The notes beneath the pieces are model-generated. The model saw nothing but the letters and a program-made list of their open reading frames with translations. It ran no database searches and was not told the origin of the DNA. Of a stretch of 64,000 bases of DNA, positions 1 through 8,971 are shown in pieces. A program made the translations under genes and the position numbers. Within the stretch, counting starts at the first letter, position 1. Every line of letters starts with the position of its first letter. The stretch comes from Ilumatobacteraceae bacterium (GTDB lineage: Bacteria; Actinomycetota; Acidimicrobiia; Acidimicrobiales; Ilumatobacteraceae): assembly GCA_033344875.1 (NCBI GenBank), contig JAWPMO010000001.1, positions 2,939,595 to 3,003,594 of the forward strand, in the 5' to 3' direction.

Positions 1-1
1 G

Positions 2-589
2 GCGGTGAGCTCCGGAGCTCGCGACGTTCGGATCATTCCCACATGCTATGAACCGCTCGTCACCTCGGCTCAACGCTCCAGCCCTCTCGTTGAGATCGTC
101 TGGATTGGTTCACCGTCGACGGCGGCATACCTGGAAGTCGAACGGGATCGACTCAAACCCCTCCGCCACCTCCCGAACACTCGAGTAACATTTGTCGGCG
201 GCCGCGCTCCGACATCGCTTCGAGGACTCCCCAACGTCCGCGAGCTGAGCTGGACGGCTGCCATCGAGCACGACGTACTCAGTACGGCCGACTATGGATT
301 GGCCATTCAACCGAGAACACCGTACGCGGACCACAAGTGTGGCTTCAAGATCGTTCAGTACATGGCCTATGGCGTGGTTCCCGTCGCTACGCCGAACCCA
401 GTTCATGAGTCGATCATCGGCCCGACGGGATTACTTCTGGGTCCGGCAGTTCGGGAGAACCTCGCCGAGCAACTCTCACAGAAGCCGACCGCTGAGCAAC
501 GAGCAGCCGTGGCCGACCGTTGGGAGTCTGCGTTCTCCACCAGCTCTGGCACCCAGAAGTGGGCCAGATTGCTGCGCTCGATCTCTTGA
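2..589 (+). CDS. Glycosyltransferase, C-terminal part (cut by window edge)
   Basis: The reading frame is open to the left edge, so the true start lies outside the window. The visible ~194 residues look like the C-terminal Rossmann half of a GT-B glycosyltransferase: a beta strand ending in VTFVGG, an acidic stretch, then GFKIVQYMAYGVVPVATP, which resembles the nucleotide-sugar binding KxxEYMAxGxPVVA region of group 1 enzymes. It probably transfers a sugar from a nucleotide donor to a lipid-linked or surface glycan. It converges on the glycan operon to its right. Family call is good; substrate unknown. Confidence 0.7.
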   Translation, partial: AVSSGARDVRIIPTCYEPLVTSAQRSSPLVEIVWIGSPSTAAYLEVERDRLKPLRHLPNTRVTFVGGRAPTSLRGLPNVRELSWTAAIEHDVLSTADYGLAIQPRTPYADHKCGFKIVQYMAYGVVPVATPNPVHESIIGPTGLLLGPAVRENLAEQLSQKPTAEQRAAVADRWESAFSTSSGTQKWARLLRSIS

Positions 590-630
590 GTGCCGGGGCG
601 AGGGCGCCGATGCCGGCGCGTGGATCCTCC

Positions 631-648
631 CCGCTATGGCGATAGCGG
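631..648. terminator. Hairpin between convergent genes
   Basis: CCGCTAT-GGCG-ATAGCGG is a perfect 7-bp stem with a 4-base loop, lying in the 68-bp gap between the stop of the left glycosyltransferase (589) and the stop of the methyltransferase (658). The position fits a shared terminator. No T-run follows on either strand, so efficiency is uncertain. Confidence 0.45.
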
Positions 649-657
649 AGCGAGACG

Positions 658-1611
658 CTACGAGCGATCGTCAAGTTCGAAGATCTGAGCTGGATCAGCG
701 GGGGCAGGATCATTGCTCGGCTTCCGCCGACCGACAAAGTACCCACCAATCGCATAGTCGCGCCGCCAACGGGCATCGACCAGGCGGTCGATGGAACGGA
801 GCGGCAACGTCAGTAGGTAGGCAGCCTTCGCAATCGCTTGGCTTCGAATCAGTCCACCCACGAGCCCGCGGCAAGCGAGATTTATCAAGGCGCCCGGCCC
901 CCCGATCGGCCCGCATCGCAACTCATCGCATCCGGAGAACAACAGCCGGTGGCCCGACACCGTGTAGCGGGTGAAGTCGTAGGCCCCCTCGTGCACCGGT
1001 TGCATGAACGGTGTCTCGGCATAGACCAAACCACCGGCCCGCACCACCCGCTCGACCTCGGCGACGACGACCTCGGGCCGGTACACGTGCTCCAACACGG
1101 CTTGGACAATGACCCCATCTACCGATTCATCAGCGAGAGGAATTCGATGGGCGTCGGCAACAAACGCCGTCTCATCAGTCGGATAAATGTCGAACGCGAC
1201 CACCCGGACCCCGTCCGATCGGAGCAGGGCGGCTAGCGCATCGCCTTCGGTTGCCCCGCCTACGACGAGCAGGAGAGGTGAGGCGCCAGCACTCGCTAAC
1301 AGCTCACCGAATTCGTTAACCGCGTCACGTCTACTGCCGGCCGGTTCGAACACCCGCTTCACTAGCTTCGCTATGCGCCGTCCGCGGCGCTGCGGCTTTG
1401 GCCGCTGAAGATCACCCACAACGATCGGTGGAAACCGCCAGCCACTCAGCTCCAGTCCGTCGGGCGACAGGAAGACCGGCTGACCGTCAACGAACTCAAA
1501 ACGGCGACCGGTTTCCGACACGAGCGCAACGCCTCTCGCGGCCTCGGCCAGCGGGCTGTGATCTTCTGGGTCGACGAGCAGATCGCGTATCTCGGACCAT
1601 TCAGCCTTCAC
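658..1611 (-). CDS. SAM-dependent methyltransferase with Trm112-like N-terminus
   Basis: About 317 residues from a GTG at 1611, which overlaps the end of the upstream epimerase by 11 bp; longer in-frame starts would run deeper into that gene and add non-conserved sequence. The first ~45 residues (LLVDPEDHSPL, then FEFVDGQPVFL) resemble the Trm112-like short domain seen in glycan-cluster methyltransferases. A class I methyltransferase fold follows: LLVVGG motif I, VVAFDIYP, then DESVDGVIVQAVLEHVYRPEVVVAEVERVVRAGG. It probably methylates a sugar or lipid carrier made by this cluster. Last gene of the five-gene operon 5323-658. Confidence 0.75.
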   Translation of the reverse strand: MKAEWSEIRDLLVDPEDHSPLAEAARGVALVSETGRRFEFVDGQPVFLSPDGLELSGWRFPPIVVGDLQRPKPQRRGRRIAKLVKRVFEPAGSRRDAVNEFGELLASAGASPLLLVVGGATEGDALAALLRSDGVRVVAFDIYPTDETAFVADAHRIPLADESVDGVIVQAVLEHVYRPEVVVAEVERVVRAGGLVYAETPFMQPVHEGAYDFTRYTVSGHRLLFSGCDELRCGPIGGPGALINLACRGLVGGLIRSQAIAKAAYLLTLPLRSIDRLVDARWRRDYAIGGYFVGRRKPSNDPAPADPAQIFELDDRS

Positions 1612-2296
1612 GATTGCCCTCCGTCGCGCATCGGTGAGATCGGAACGCTCGTCGCACGTTTGCCAACGTACCGCGCTCGTGTCGTTCGAAGTCTCTATGG
1701 CCAGATCCGCGTTCAGCGATCGTGTCAAGAGCCTCGGCCACGGCATCGAGGAACACCATCGGTGCGAGCACCGGCAGCCGGACCGGCGGCATCAGCACGC
1801 TCGGCCAATAGCGCAGGAAGCGGAGGCGGGCGATCTTGCCGGCATCGAACGGCGGGAACAGCAGGGCGAGCGGTCGCACGATCACCAGGCTCAGGCCGGC
1901 CTCCGCGAAACGACTTCCGAACTCAGCCTCCAACCGCCGATCGGCTTCGTACTTCGACTGTCCGTACTCCGTGGTGGCATCGGCGGTCGCCTTCACCGAC
2001 GAGATGTGGATCAGGTGGGCCCGCTCGCGGAGCGCCGCGTCGGCCAACGCCAGCGGCAGGTCGATGTTGCCGACGCGCAACCGTTCGAGGTCGGCGGGAG
2101 TCGGCTGCTCGAGGTGCGCGACCCCGGCCGCGTTCACGACCACGTCGACGCCGTCGGCTGCCCGAGACGCGATGTCGGCGGGTGACTCACCAGGGCGCCG
2201 CTCGATCGCCACGACCTCGTGCGATTCGGCCAGGTGTCGAACCAGCGCCGAGCCGACACGACCGTTGGCGCCGACCACCGCGACCCGCGTGGTCAC
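1601..2296 (-). CDS. NAD(P)-dependent epimerase/dehydratase (short SDR-type)
   Basis: GTG start at 2296 shares a GTGA overlap with the stop of the glycosyltransferase before it. The N-terminus VTTRVAVVGANGRVGSALV is an NAD(P)-binding GxxGxxG motif. ISSVKATADATTEYGQSKYEADR gives the catalytic Ser and YxxxK of extended SDR enzymes. It likely modifies a nucleotide sugar. At about 231 residues it is shorter than the usual 280-320, and its end (after LDAVAEALDTIAERG) reads as non-conserved Arg-rich sequence, so a truncation or frameshift in the C-terminal substrate domain is possible. Confidence 0.72.
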   Translation of the reverse strand: MTTRVAVVGANGRVGSALVRHLAESHEVVAIERRPGESPADIASRAADGVDVVVNAAGVAHLEQPTPADLERLRVGNIDLPLALADAALRERAHLIHISSVKATADATTEYGQSKYEADRRLEAEFGSRFAEAGLSLVIVRPLALLFPPFDAGKIARLRFLRYWPSVLMPPVRLPVLAPMVFLDAVAEALDTIAERGSGHRDFERHERGTLANVRRAFRSHRCATEGNREG

Positions 2297-3414
2297 GTTC
2301 GACCCTCGATCCCCGCCGCCGCTCGGTGCAACTCGACGATCCTCGGGAGGATCACGTCGAGCGAGAACTGCTCCAGCGCGGTGGCACGGCACTCGGCGCC
2401 GACCTCGCTGCGATGCTCGGGCGACCAGCCGGCGACCTCGGCGAGCGCTGCACGGATCGAGTCGGCGTCACCGGCGGTGAACACCACCCCGGTGCGCCCG
2501 GCCTCGATCACCTCACCGCTGCCCGACTCGGCCGAGAGCAGCACCGGTGTGCCACACGCCAGCGCTTCGAGCACGAACTTCGACACGCCCTCGCCGGCCC
2601 GCGACGGGAGGATCGCCGCGTGGGCCCGGCCGAGCACGCCGGCCGCGTCGCGGGTGGGTTCATGCAGGATGACTTGGCTCGGTCGTTGCAGGCGTTCGAG
2701 CTCGTCGGCCGACAGGGCGCCGGGGCTCGACTCGTCGAGAGCGCAGTAGAGGTGCAGTTCGACGTCGTCGAGTTGACCGGTCTCGCAGGCGGCGGCCAGG
2801 TCGAGCAGACCCTTCGACTTCACCGCCCGCCCGAGGTACACGACCTCACACGGCGGCGTGTCGGCTCGGTCGAGCGGCACGAACCGCTCGGTGTCGACCC
2901 CGACACCCGGGATCACCACACCGTCGTCCCGATCACCGACGATCGCCGACCGGTCGGCACGGGTCTGGAACAGCAGATGCACGCGCGGCAGACGGCGCGC
3001 CGAACGGATCACGGTGCGGATCACTCGCATGTCGAGCCCACGCTCCGCAGCGCTGATACCCAACCCGTTGACGCTCAGGATCAGGGCCGGGCGACGACGC
3101 ATCGGGATCAACGACAAGGTCAACGCGAGCGGTTTGAGTGCGACGCCGTGCACCACGTCGGGCCGGATCGAACGGACGAGTCGGCGAACGGTCCGGATCT
3201 CGTCGAACCAGGAACGCAACGTTCCACCGCCGCGGCCCATCTTGACCTCGTGCACCTGGCAGCCGGCGACGACCAGCTCGTCCCATCGATCGCCACGTCG
3301 GGTTCCGACGTGCACGTCGAAGCCCGCTGCGAGCAGGGCTCGAGCGTGGTCCAGGCGGTGGTTGGCGAAGTACCACGGCTCGGTCACCAGGTAGAGCACC
3401 GACGGCTTCGTCAT
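2293..3414 (-). CDS. Glycosyltransferase group 1 (GT4-like)
   Basis: 373 residues. The ATG at 3414 overlaps the previous stop as ATGA. Start MTKPSVLYLVTEPWYFANHRLDHARALLAAGFDVHV is typical of the WcaA/CapM-like group; IRPDVVHGVALKPL and ILSVNGLG match the N-terminal GT-B lobe. The C-terminal lobe carries VVYLGRAVKSKGLLDL and the EX7E-like stretch PSRAGEGVSKFVLEALACGTPVLLS. It should add a sugar from a nucleotide donor to the lipid-linked intermediate begun by the WecA-like enzyme immediately upstream. Cytosolic or membrane-associated; exact sugar unknown. Confidence 0.85.
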   Translation of the reverse strand: MTKPSVLYLVTEPWYFANHRLDHARALLAAGFDVHVGTRRGDRWDELVVAGCQVHEVKMGRGGGTLRSWFDEIRTVRRLVRSIRPDVVHGVALKPLALTLSLIPMRRRPALILSVNGLGISAAERGLDMRVIRTVIRSARRLPRVHLLFQTRADRSAIVGDRDDGVVIPGVGVDTERFVPLDRADTPPCEVVYLGRAVKSKGLLDLAAACETGQLDDVELHLYCALDESSPGALSADELERLQRPSQVILHEPTRDAAGVLGRAHAAILPSRAGEGVSKFVLEALACGTPVLLSAESGSGEVIEAGRTGVVFTAGDADSIRAALAEVAGWSPEHRSEVGAECRATALEQFSLDVILPRIVELHRAAAGIEGRT

Positions 3415-4385
3415 GCTCGGGCACCGCTTCGTCGGATCTGTTCGGGCAGCGCCAGGTACCCGGCCACCAGCGCCAGGCAACCCAGCAGCGCGAGCACCTG
3501 CAGCCACAGCGACGAATCGAGCACGACGTACATGATGATCGCTGCGAGCCCAGAGACCGCGGCACACAGCAGTGTCACAGAGACGTGACTCCAGCCCGCC
3601 TGGGTGAGGCGCTGGTAAGCGTGCTCGCGATGGGCGTCCATGAGGCGCTCTCCGCGTCGGGCGCGACGCACCAGCACCGTCGACGTGTCGGCGAGGTACA
3701 GCATGAACGGCGCGACGATCACCACGACCGGTGCACCGTCGTCGACGAGCAACAGTGCGAGCGCGGCCAACCAGAAGCCGAGGAAGTACGAACCGACATC
3801 GCCGAGGAAGATCTTCGGACGGACCGCGTTGAACGGCAGGAACCCCAACGAGGCACCACACACGGCAAGGCCGGCGATCTGCAGGTTCGGCAGATCACGC
3901 GAGTGCGCGACCGCGGCGAGCAAGGTGCCGGCGATCGCCGCCTGCGTGCCGGAGATGCCGTTGATGCCGTCCATGAAGTTGAAGGCGTTCACGTAGGCGG
4001 GCACCGCGACCGCAGCGACGATCACTGCAACGGCCAGGGTCACGCCGGTGCGGTCGACGACGACCAACGTGGCGACCACCGGCGTGACGAGCTGCACCAG
4101 CAGGCGCGGCATGGCGGGCAGACCGAACCGGTCGTCGAGCAGGCCGGTCGCACCCAGCAGACCGGCGCCAGCGAGCGCGCCGATCACCGCATCGGAGGTG
4201 CCGTCGGCGACGACCACGGCCACGATCACTGCGACGACGATCGCGATGCCGCCACCACGAGGAATCGGCGCAGAGTGCGACGAGCGGTGATTGGGTTCGT
4301 CGATCAGCGACCACCGGTGCGCCAACCACACAACGGCTGGCGTGCCGGCCAGCGCAACCACACCGGCAACCAGCAACGCGGTCAT
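3411..4385 (-). CDS. WecA/MraY-family polyprenyl-phosphate sugar-1-phosphate transferase
   Basis: 324 residues from the ATG at 4385, which shares ATGA with the previous stop. It is almost entirely hydrophobic, with about ten membrane segments. Family signatures: HSAPIPRGGGIAI, GLLDDRFGLP (the Asp-Asp of the D-D-D motif), AFNFMDGINGISGTQA, and FLGDVGSYFLGFWLAALAL. The cytoplasmic HREHAYQRLTQAGWSH matches the His-rich loop of WbpL/WecA enzymes. It probably transfers a HexNAc-1-phosphate from UDP-sugar to undecaprenyl phosphate, the first committed step of the glycan built by this operon. Confidence 0.88.
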   Translation of the reverse strand: MTALLVAGVVALAGTPAVVWLAHRWSLIDEPNHRSSHSAPIPRGGGIAIVVAVIVAVVVADGTSDAVIGALAGAGLLGATGLLDDRFGLPAMPRLLVQLVTPVVATLVVVDRTGVTLAVAVIVAAVAVPAYVNAFNFMDGINGISGTQAAIAGTLLAAVAHSRDLPNLQIAGLAVCGASLGFLPFNAVRPKIFLGDVGSYFLGFWLAALALLLVDDGAPVVVIVAPFMLYLADTSTVLVRRARRGERLMDAHREHAYQRLTQAGWSHVSVTLLCAAVSGLAAIIMYVVLDSSLWLQVLALLGCLALVAGYLALPEQIRRSGARA

Positions 4386-5323
4386 CGTCGCAACAGATGC
4401 CACTCGTACTGGCGCTCGAGCCCTTCGCGCAATGCCACCTGTGGCTCCCAGCGCAGCAGCTCGCGCGCCCGGTCGGTCAGCGCGCCGGTGCGGCCAACGT
4501 CGCCGCGCTCGGGATCGAGGCGGTCGATCTGGATGGTCCGCCCGCTCACAGCTTCGACCTCGGCGATCAGGTCGTGCATCGAGGACTGCCCGCCGCCGGC
4601 GATGTTGACGACGAGCCCTGGCTCGACGTCGGCCTCGCCGGCCAACAGGTTGGCCCGCACGACATCGCCGACGTAGGTGAAGTCACGCAGCTGGTCGCCC
4701 GTGCCGAACAGCGGGAACGGTGTGCCGTTCAGCGCCGCTTCGAACAGGCGGTGCGTGGCCATGTCGGGCCGCTGGCGCGGGCCGTAGACCGTGAAGTAGC
4801 GGAGCGACACCGTGGACAGGCCGAAGTTGCCGCCGTACAGCGAGCACAAGTGTTCAGCCGCGAGCTTCGTCACCCCGTAGGGGCTGAATGGCTGCGGCCG
4901 CATCGACTCGTCGACCGGGTAGCGCTCGGCGTTGCCGTAGAGGGAGGACGACGACGCGTAGACGAAACGTTCCACACCACGCTGAACAGCCGCCTCCAGC
5001 AGCCGCTGCGTCGCCGACACGTTGCGGTGCACGTATTCGTCGAACTGATCACGCCACGAACTCCGAACACCCGGCTGACCGGCCTGGTGAAAAATCACGT
5101 CGACGCCGTCGAGCAGATCGAGCGGCATGTCGTTGATGTCGACCTCGAGGTACTCGAACCGGTCGTCGGAGCGGGCCCCCTCGATGTTCGACCGCTTCTG
5201 GCCGACGTCGTAGTAGTCGGTCATCACGTCCACGCCGATGACCCGATCGCCTCGGTCGAGGCATGCATCGACGATGTGACTCCCGATGAAGCCGGCGCTC
5301 CCGGTCACGAGAACCGTCGTCAT
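4382..5323 (-). CDS. UDP-sugar 4-epimerase/dehydratase (GalE-like extended SDR)
   Basis: 313 residues from ATG 5323 (MTTVLVTGSAGFIGSHIVDACLDRG), the only start that places the GxxGxxG NAD motif at the N-terminus. YASSSSLYGNAERYPVDE and PYGVTKLAAEHL give the Ser and YxxxK catalytic residues. LRYFTVYGPRQRPDMATHRLFEA is close to UDP-glucuronate 4-epimerase-like enzymes. It supplies a modified nucleotide sugar. First gene of a minus-strand operon in which each of the next genes starts within its neighbour. The 127 bp to the divergent ligase gene at 5451 should hold both promoters; I cannot assign one with confidence. Confidence 0.85.
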   Translation of the reverse strand: MTTVLVTGSAGFIGSHIVDACLDRGDRVIGVDVMTDYYDVGQKRSNIEGARSDDRFEYLEVDINDMPLDLLDGVDVIFHQAGQPGVRSSWRDQFDEYVHRNVSATQRLLEAAVQRGVERFVYASSSSLYGNAERYPVDESMRPQPFSPYGVTKLAAEHLCSLYGGNFGLSTVSLRYFTVYGPRQRPDMATHRLFEAALNGTPFPLFGTGDQLRDFTYVGDVVRANLLAGEADVEPGLVVNIAGGGQSSMHDLIAEVEAVSGRTIQIDRLDPERGDVGRTGALTDRARELLRWEPQVALREGLERQYEWHLLRR

Positions 5324-5450
5324 GGGGCCTCGCGCCATAGCCGTGAACGCACGTCTCGAACCTAGCTCTCCCGAGCCAGCAGGCGTGTGACCCGTCTGAC
5401 GAGGACTCGGGTCCCAAACCAAGTTGCGCTGCGTCGGTACAGTCCGAGCG

Positions 5451-7130
5451 ATGCACAATGGGGCGAACGAGCCCGCAACCGGGTCAGCCGACTATTTGCG
5501 CGACTTGCTGTCGACGCCAACGAGCTGGACGGCGAAAGCCCTTTCGTTCTCGTTGCTGCTCTTGCCGATCGCATACATCGAGCCGGTGTTGCTCCCGAGC
5601 TGGTCGCCGCGAATGGTCGTCGCGCTGTTGGTCGTCCCGCTCGGGATATATCAGTTCGTGACGAACCTCCTCCGCTGGGACAGACCGACGATCTGGCTCC
5701 TCGGCCTGATGACCAGCTGCACCTTCGCGACGCTCATCGGGGATGCTCCGCTCTGGAACCTCCGTGGAGGTTTCGGCCGCGATTCCAGCTTGACGTTCCT
5801 CATCGTCCTGTCGGCATTCTGGGCGCTCGCTCGCTCTCTCGAACAGGACGGACGAAGGCTCGCCGTCGCAGCCTCGCTGGCCGGCGCTGGATTGAGCTGC
5901 GTTGCAGCCCTGATCCAGGTTGTCGCCGCTCCGACAACCGGCATTCTCGCGCTCATCGGTTCGCGACCTGGTGGGCTGCTCGACAACCCGGTTTCCCTCG
6001 GCGCAATCGCAGCGGGCGCGAGTTCCCTTGCTGCGACGGCCTGGGCTCGGCGATCCGTTCCAACGCTGATTGGTTCGTCAACGGTCACGCTCTTCGCGGC
6101 ATGTGTGTCGTTATCCGGTTCTCGCGGCGCGTTCGTCGGCTTGGTCATCGGAGCGATCGCCAGCGTCGCAATAGCCGAACAGCGGACCAAAGTCATGCTG
6201 CTGGGCAGCTTCGCGTTCGGCTGGACAATCGCCGGACTATTGACCAGCCTCACAGGCGGTCGCGACGTTGCGGCGCGGGCGTCGTTGGAGGACGGCGGGC
6301 GAAGCACACTGTGGCGGTACTCGCTCGAGGCAATCGCCGACAAGCCGGTGTTCGGTCATGGCCTGGGCCAGTTCCGGAGTGCTACGCAGACATACTTCGA
6401 ACCAGAGTTCGTGAGGCTCTACGCCAGCCACCCGATCAGGGGAGGCTGGCCAGATGCCCACAACGTTTTCTTGCAGTACGCCGTCATCGGCGGTCTGTTC
6501 GCAGTGGTCTTCATGAGTCTCTTCGCCTGGTCTGCCCTGCGTCGTGCACGCGGCCCAATGATGTGGGCCGCGCTGGCCGTTGCTCTCACCTGGCTGCTGC
6601 AACCCGTCACCCTGGCCACCGGGCCGATGGGATTCGCCTGGCTCGGCCTCGCCATGTCGCCGGTGATCGCCGAGCCCCAGCGAACGGTCAAGCGACAGAC
6701 GCAGCTACTGGTCCTGCTGGGCGCGGTCATGTCGCTCGGGCTCCTGATCGTGGACCAACAGCTCCACCGCAACGTCAACAATCCAGCCGCGTTCACGAAC
6801 CAGATCCAGGGGCTGCCATCGGACCCGCTGCTGGCATCGCGTGCTGCAGACCTGAACCGAGCCGTCGGAAACACCGATGAAGCAATCCGCTGGGCTCGAC
6901 AGCGAACCCAACTCGAGCCATTCAGCGCCGTCGCGGGTGCGACGTTGGCCGAGATATTTCTCGACGCCGGCCGCAACGAAGACGCTGTAACTGAGATCCA
7001 ACGATCGCTCGAACGCGACGCCTACAACCCAACGGCCCTGCGCACCGCTCTCGGCGTCGCGTTGGTCACCGGCGATATCGAACTCTTCGAACTCGCTTCG
7101 AAGCGCCTGGCGGAACTCGGTCTCGACTAA
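5451..7130 (+). CDS. O-antigen ligase/polymerase-like membrane protein with TPR tail
   Basis: 559 residues from ATG 5451 (a TTG at 5424 would extend it by nine). About ten hydrophobic segments fill residues 30-450. The ligase signature is SLSGSRGAFVGLV and, in the large periplasmic loop, LEAIADKPVFGHGLGQFR with the conserved HN of PDAHNVFLQYAVIGG. After the last membrane segment (LLVLLGAVMSLGLLIV) the C-terminus from about residue 465 forms TPR-like helices with alternating Ala/Leu/Asp. It probably polymerises or ligates a lipid-linked glycan on the outer membrane face. Its stop overlaps the convergent paralogue by 4 bp. Confidence 0.78.
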   Translation: MHNGANEPATGSADYLRDLLSTPTSWTAKALSFSLLLLPIAYIEPVLLPSWSPRMVVALLVVPLGIYQFVTNLLRWDRPTIWLLGLMTSCTFATLIGDAPLWNLRGGFGRDSSLTFLIVLSAFWALARSLEQDGRRLAVAASLAGAGLSCVAALIQVVAAPTTGILALIGSRPGGLLDNPVSLGAIAAGASSLAATAWARRSVPTLIGSSTVTLFAACVSLSGSRGAFVGLVIGAIASVAIAEQRTKVMLLGSFAFGWTIAGLLTSLTGGRDVAARASLEDGGRSTLWRYSLEAIADKPVFGHGLGQFRSATQTYFEPEFVRLYASHPIRGGWPDAHNVFLQYAVIGGLFAVVFMSLFAWSALRRARGPMMWAALAVALTWLLQPVTLATGPMGFAWLGLAMSPVIAEPQRTVKRQTQLLVLLGAVMSLGLLIVDQQLHRNVNNPAAFTNQIQGLPSDPLLASRAADLNRAVGNTDEAIRWARQRTQLEPFSAVAGATLAEIFLDAGRNEDAVTEIQRSLERDAYNPTALRTALGVALVTGDIELFELASKRLAELGLD

Positions 7131-8971
7131 GGCGAGGCCGACGACTCCGCCTCGGCGTCTTGCCGCTGCTCGATCAAGGTGGCCGCGTCGAGCGTGCAAT
7201 CGCTCTGCCCGAGCTCGCACGCGACAGCGAGCGCGGCGTCGAGACGCTTCTCGTCCTCCGCGTGCAACGCCAGCAGGATTTCCACGAGTTGCGTACGCTG
7301 GTTGTACGGCTGGAGTTCAAAGGCTCGGTCGAGCGAGCTCTCCGCTTCGTCGAACAGGTCAGCACGGCGCTGTACATCGGCGAGCCTCGACCACCAGAAG
7401 GGGCGGTCCGGCTCGGTCGACGCCGCACGCTCCCGCCACTCGATCTCTGCCTCCAAATCACCGTCGAACGAGTACGCCTGCGCGACGACGTCAGCGAGGA
7501 TGGGATCATCGCCAACCAGAGATGCGATTGCGTCCAGTCCACCGGCGTCCTCCCGCTGCAACGCCCTCTGGAACGAAGCGTCGACGAGCAGGAGCGACAG
7601 GCCCAGCACCAAACCCACGGCGATGGCGGACTTGAGCCATCGATCGAGGGCGAGCGCATCTCGGCTCACGACCTCAGGCGCACCGGCCGCGGCGAACACC
7701 AGCATCGCGAGCGGCAGCGTGAAGAGCGACACGGGTTGGAGGAGCCAGTGGAGCGCGATCGGCACGAGCAGCCACACCAACGGTCCCCCAACTGACCGGC
7801 CCCAGATGAACGCCCAGGTGAGGAACAGAACCACCCCGATGATGCCGGTTGCCACCAGAACACCGACACCGACGTTGTGCGGATCGAACCACGGCTGCAC
7901 GACCTCGTCGGCTGCGTGGTCGCGCACGAACGACGGCGAGAACTTGCCCTGCACCGCCGGACGGAAGCGACCGAATCCGTGCCCCAGGATCGGGCGATCC
8001 AGCCACGCTTCGAACCCGTACCTCCACACCGTGAAGCGACCGTCTCCCGAAGCGATCTCAGCGGTCTCGCCGAGTCGGCTGGCGGCATTCCGACCGGCAC
8101 CGACCGTCCGGTCCAGCAGAACACCACCTGCGATCGCAGCGAAGGCGAGCCCGCAGGCCATCCAAATCTCACGCCGACGGATGAAGACTGCCTGAGCGAG
8201 CAGCGTGAGGATCGCGGCCATGAGCGCGACACGGGACCCAGAAAGGCTGGTCGCGATGCCAAGGACCACCACGGGCAGCGTCATGCGCCGCCACGAGGGG
8301 CCCCAACACAGTGTCGCTGCGACCAGACCGGCAGATGCCAGCGCCCCGAAGTAGACCGGGTTGGTCACGAAGCCAGTTGGACGCCCTGCCAACAGACGGA
8401 GCGGCCCCTGTTGGACATCGGCGACCACCTGGAGAATTCCGACCAGCGCGCACGCTGATGTCGACCAGACCAGTACTTCGACGAGCAGCGATCGGCCACG
8501 ATGCGACATGTTGCGACCGATCATCCAGAAGCCGGAGGCGCCCACGACCGTCAGGGCGCTGAGATCGCGTCCCGCGAAGCCGAGCAACGCCGAGCGAGGG
8601 GCACCGCTGACCAATCCGGACAACACCGTCCACGCGAGTGCACCGGCGAGCACCCTCGAGGCGACATCGCCGGCGAGCGCTCGGCGGGCGAGCAACACGA
8701 GCCCGAGCGGCGCGACACCCACGACGATCGCCATTCGAGGCGTCCAACCATCAAGAAACAAGGGCGGGGCGAACGCGACGACCAGAAGGCAAGCGAGCAC
8801 CAATCCCGCGGCGTCCCACGGCGAAATGCCCCACCTTGCAAGGAGCGACACAGGGTTGCTGTCAGCGACTGTGTTGTCGTCGGCCGAACCGGGCTCGAGC
8901 GGAACCAGATCCCGGGTCGTCACTTCCGCGACCGTAGTTGGCCCGGCGAGCTCACGGGCTGACCGGTTCAC
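7127..8971 (-). CDS. O-antigen ligase/polymerase-like membrane protein with TPR tail (paralogue)
   Basis: 614 residues from GTG 8971, overlapping the previous gene by 20 bp. Many hydrophobic segments; SLSGSRVALMAAIL and EAWLDRPILGHGFGRFRPAVQGKFSPSFV, then DPHNVGVGVLVATGIIGVV correspond line by line to the convergent gene 5451-7130, so the two are paralogues. The C-terminal ~110 residues after the final membrane segment read as TPR helices (EIEWRERAASTEPDRPFWW, DLFDEAESSLDRAFELQPYN). Likely glycan ligase or polymerase in the membrane. The long N-terminal cytoplasmic segment of ~45 residues may be partly mis-started. Confidence 0.75.
   Translation of the reverse strand: MNRSARELAGPTTVAEVTTRDLVPLEPGSADDNTVADSNPVSLLARWGISPWDAAGLVLACLLVVAFAPPLFLDGWTPRMAIVVGVAPLGLVLLARRALAGDVASRVLAGALAWTVLSGLVSGAPRSALLGFAGRDLSALTVVGASGFWMIGRNMSHRGRSLLVEVLVWSTSACALVGILQVVADVQQGPLRLLAGRPTGFVTNPVYFGALASAGLVAATLCWGPSWRRMTLPVVVLGIATSLSGSRVALMAAILTLLAQAVFIRRREIWMACGLAFAAIAGGVLLDRTVGAGRNAASRLGETAEIASGDGRFTVWRYGFEAWLDRPILGHGFGRFRPAVQGKFSPSFVRDHAADEVVQPWFDPHNVGVGVLVATGIIGVVLFLTWAFIWGRSVGGPLVWLLVPIALHWLLQPVSLFTLPLAMLVFAAAGAPEVVSRDALALDRWLKSAIAVGLVLGLSLLLVDASFQRALQREDAGGLDAIASLVGDDPILADVVAQAYSFDGDLEAEIEWRERAASTEPDRPFWWSRLADVQRRADLFDEAESSLDRAFELQPYNQRTQLVEILLALHAEDEKRLDAALAVACELGQSDCTLDAATLIEQRQDAEAESSASP

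Noticed and set aside
1558-3588. 676-codon plus-strand frame
   Set aside because: Arg/His-rich antisense shadow of the glycan operon, without any domain.
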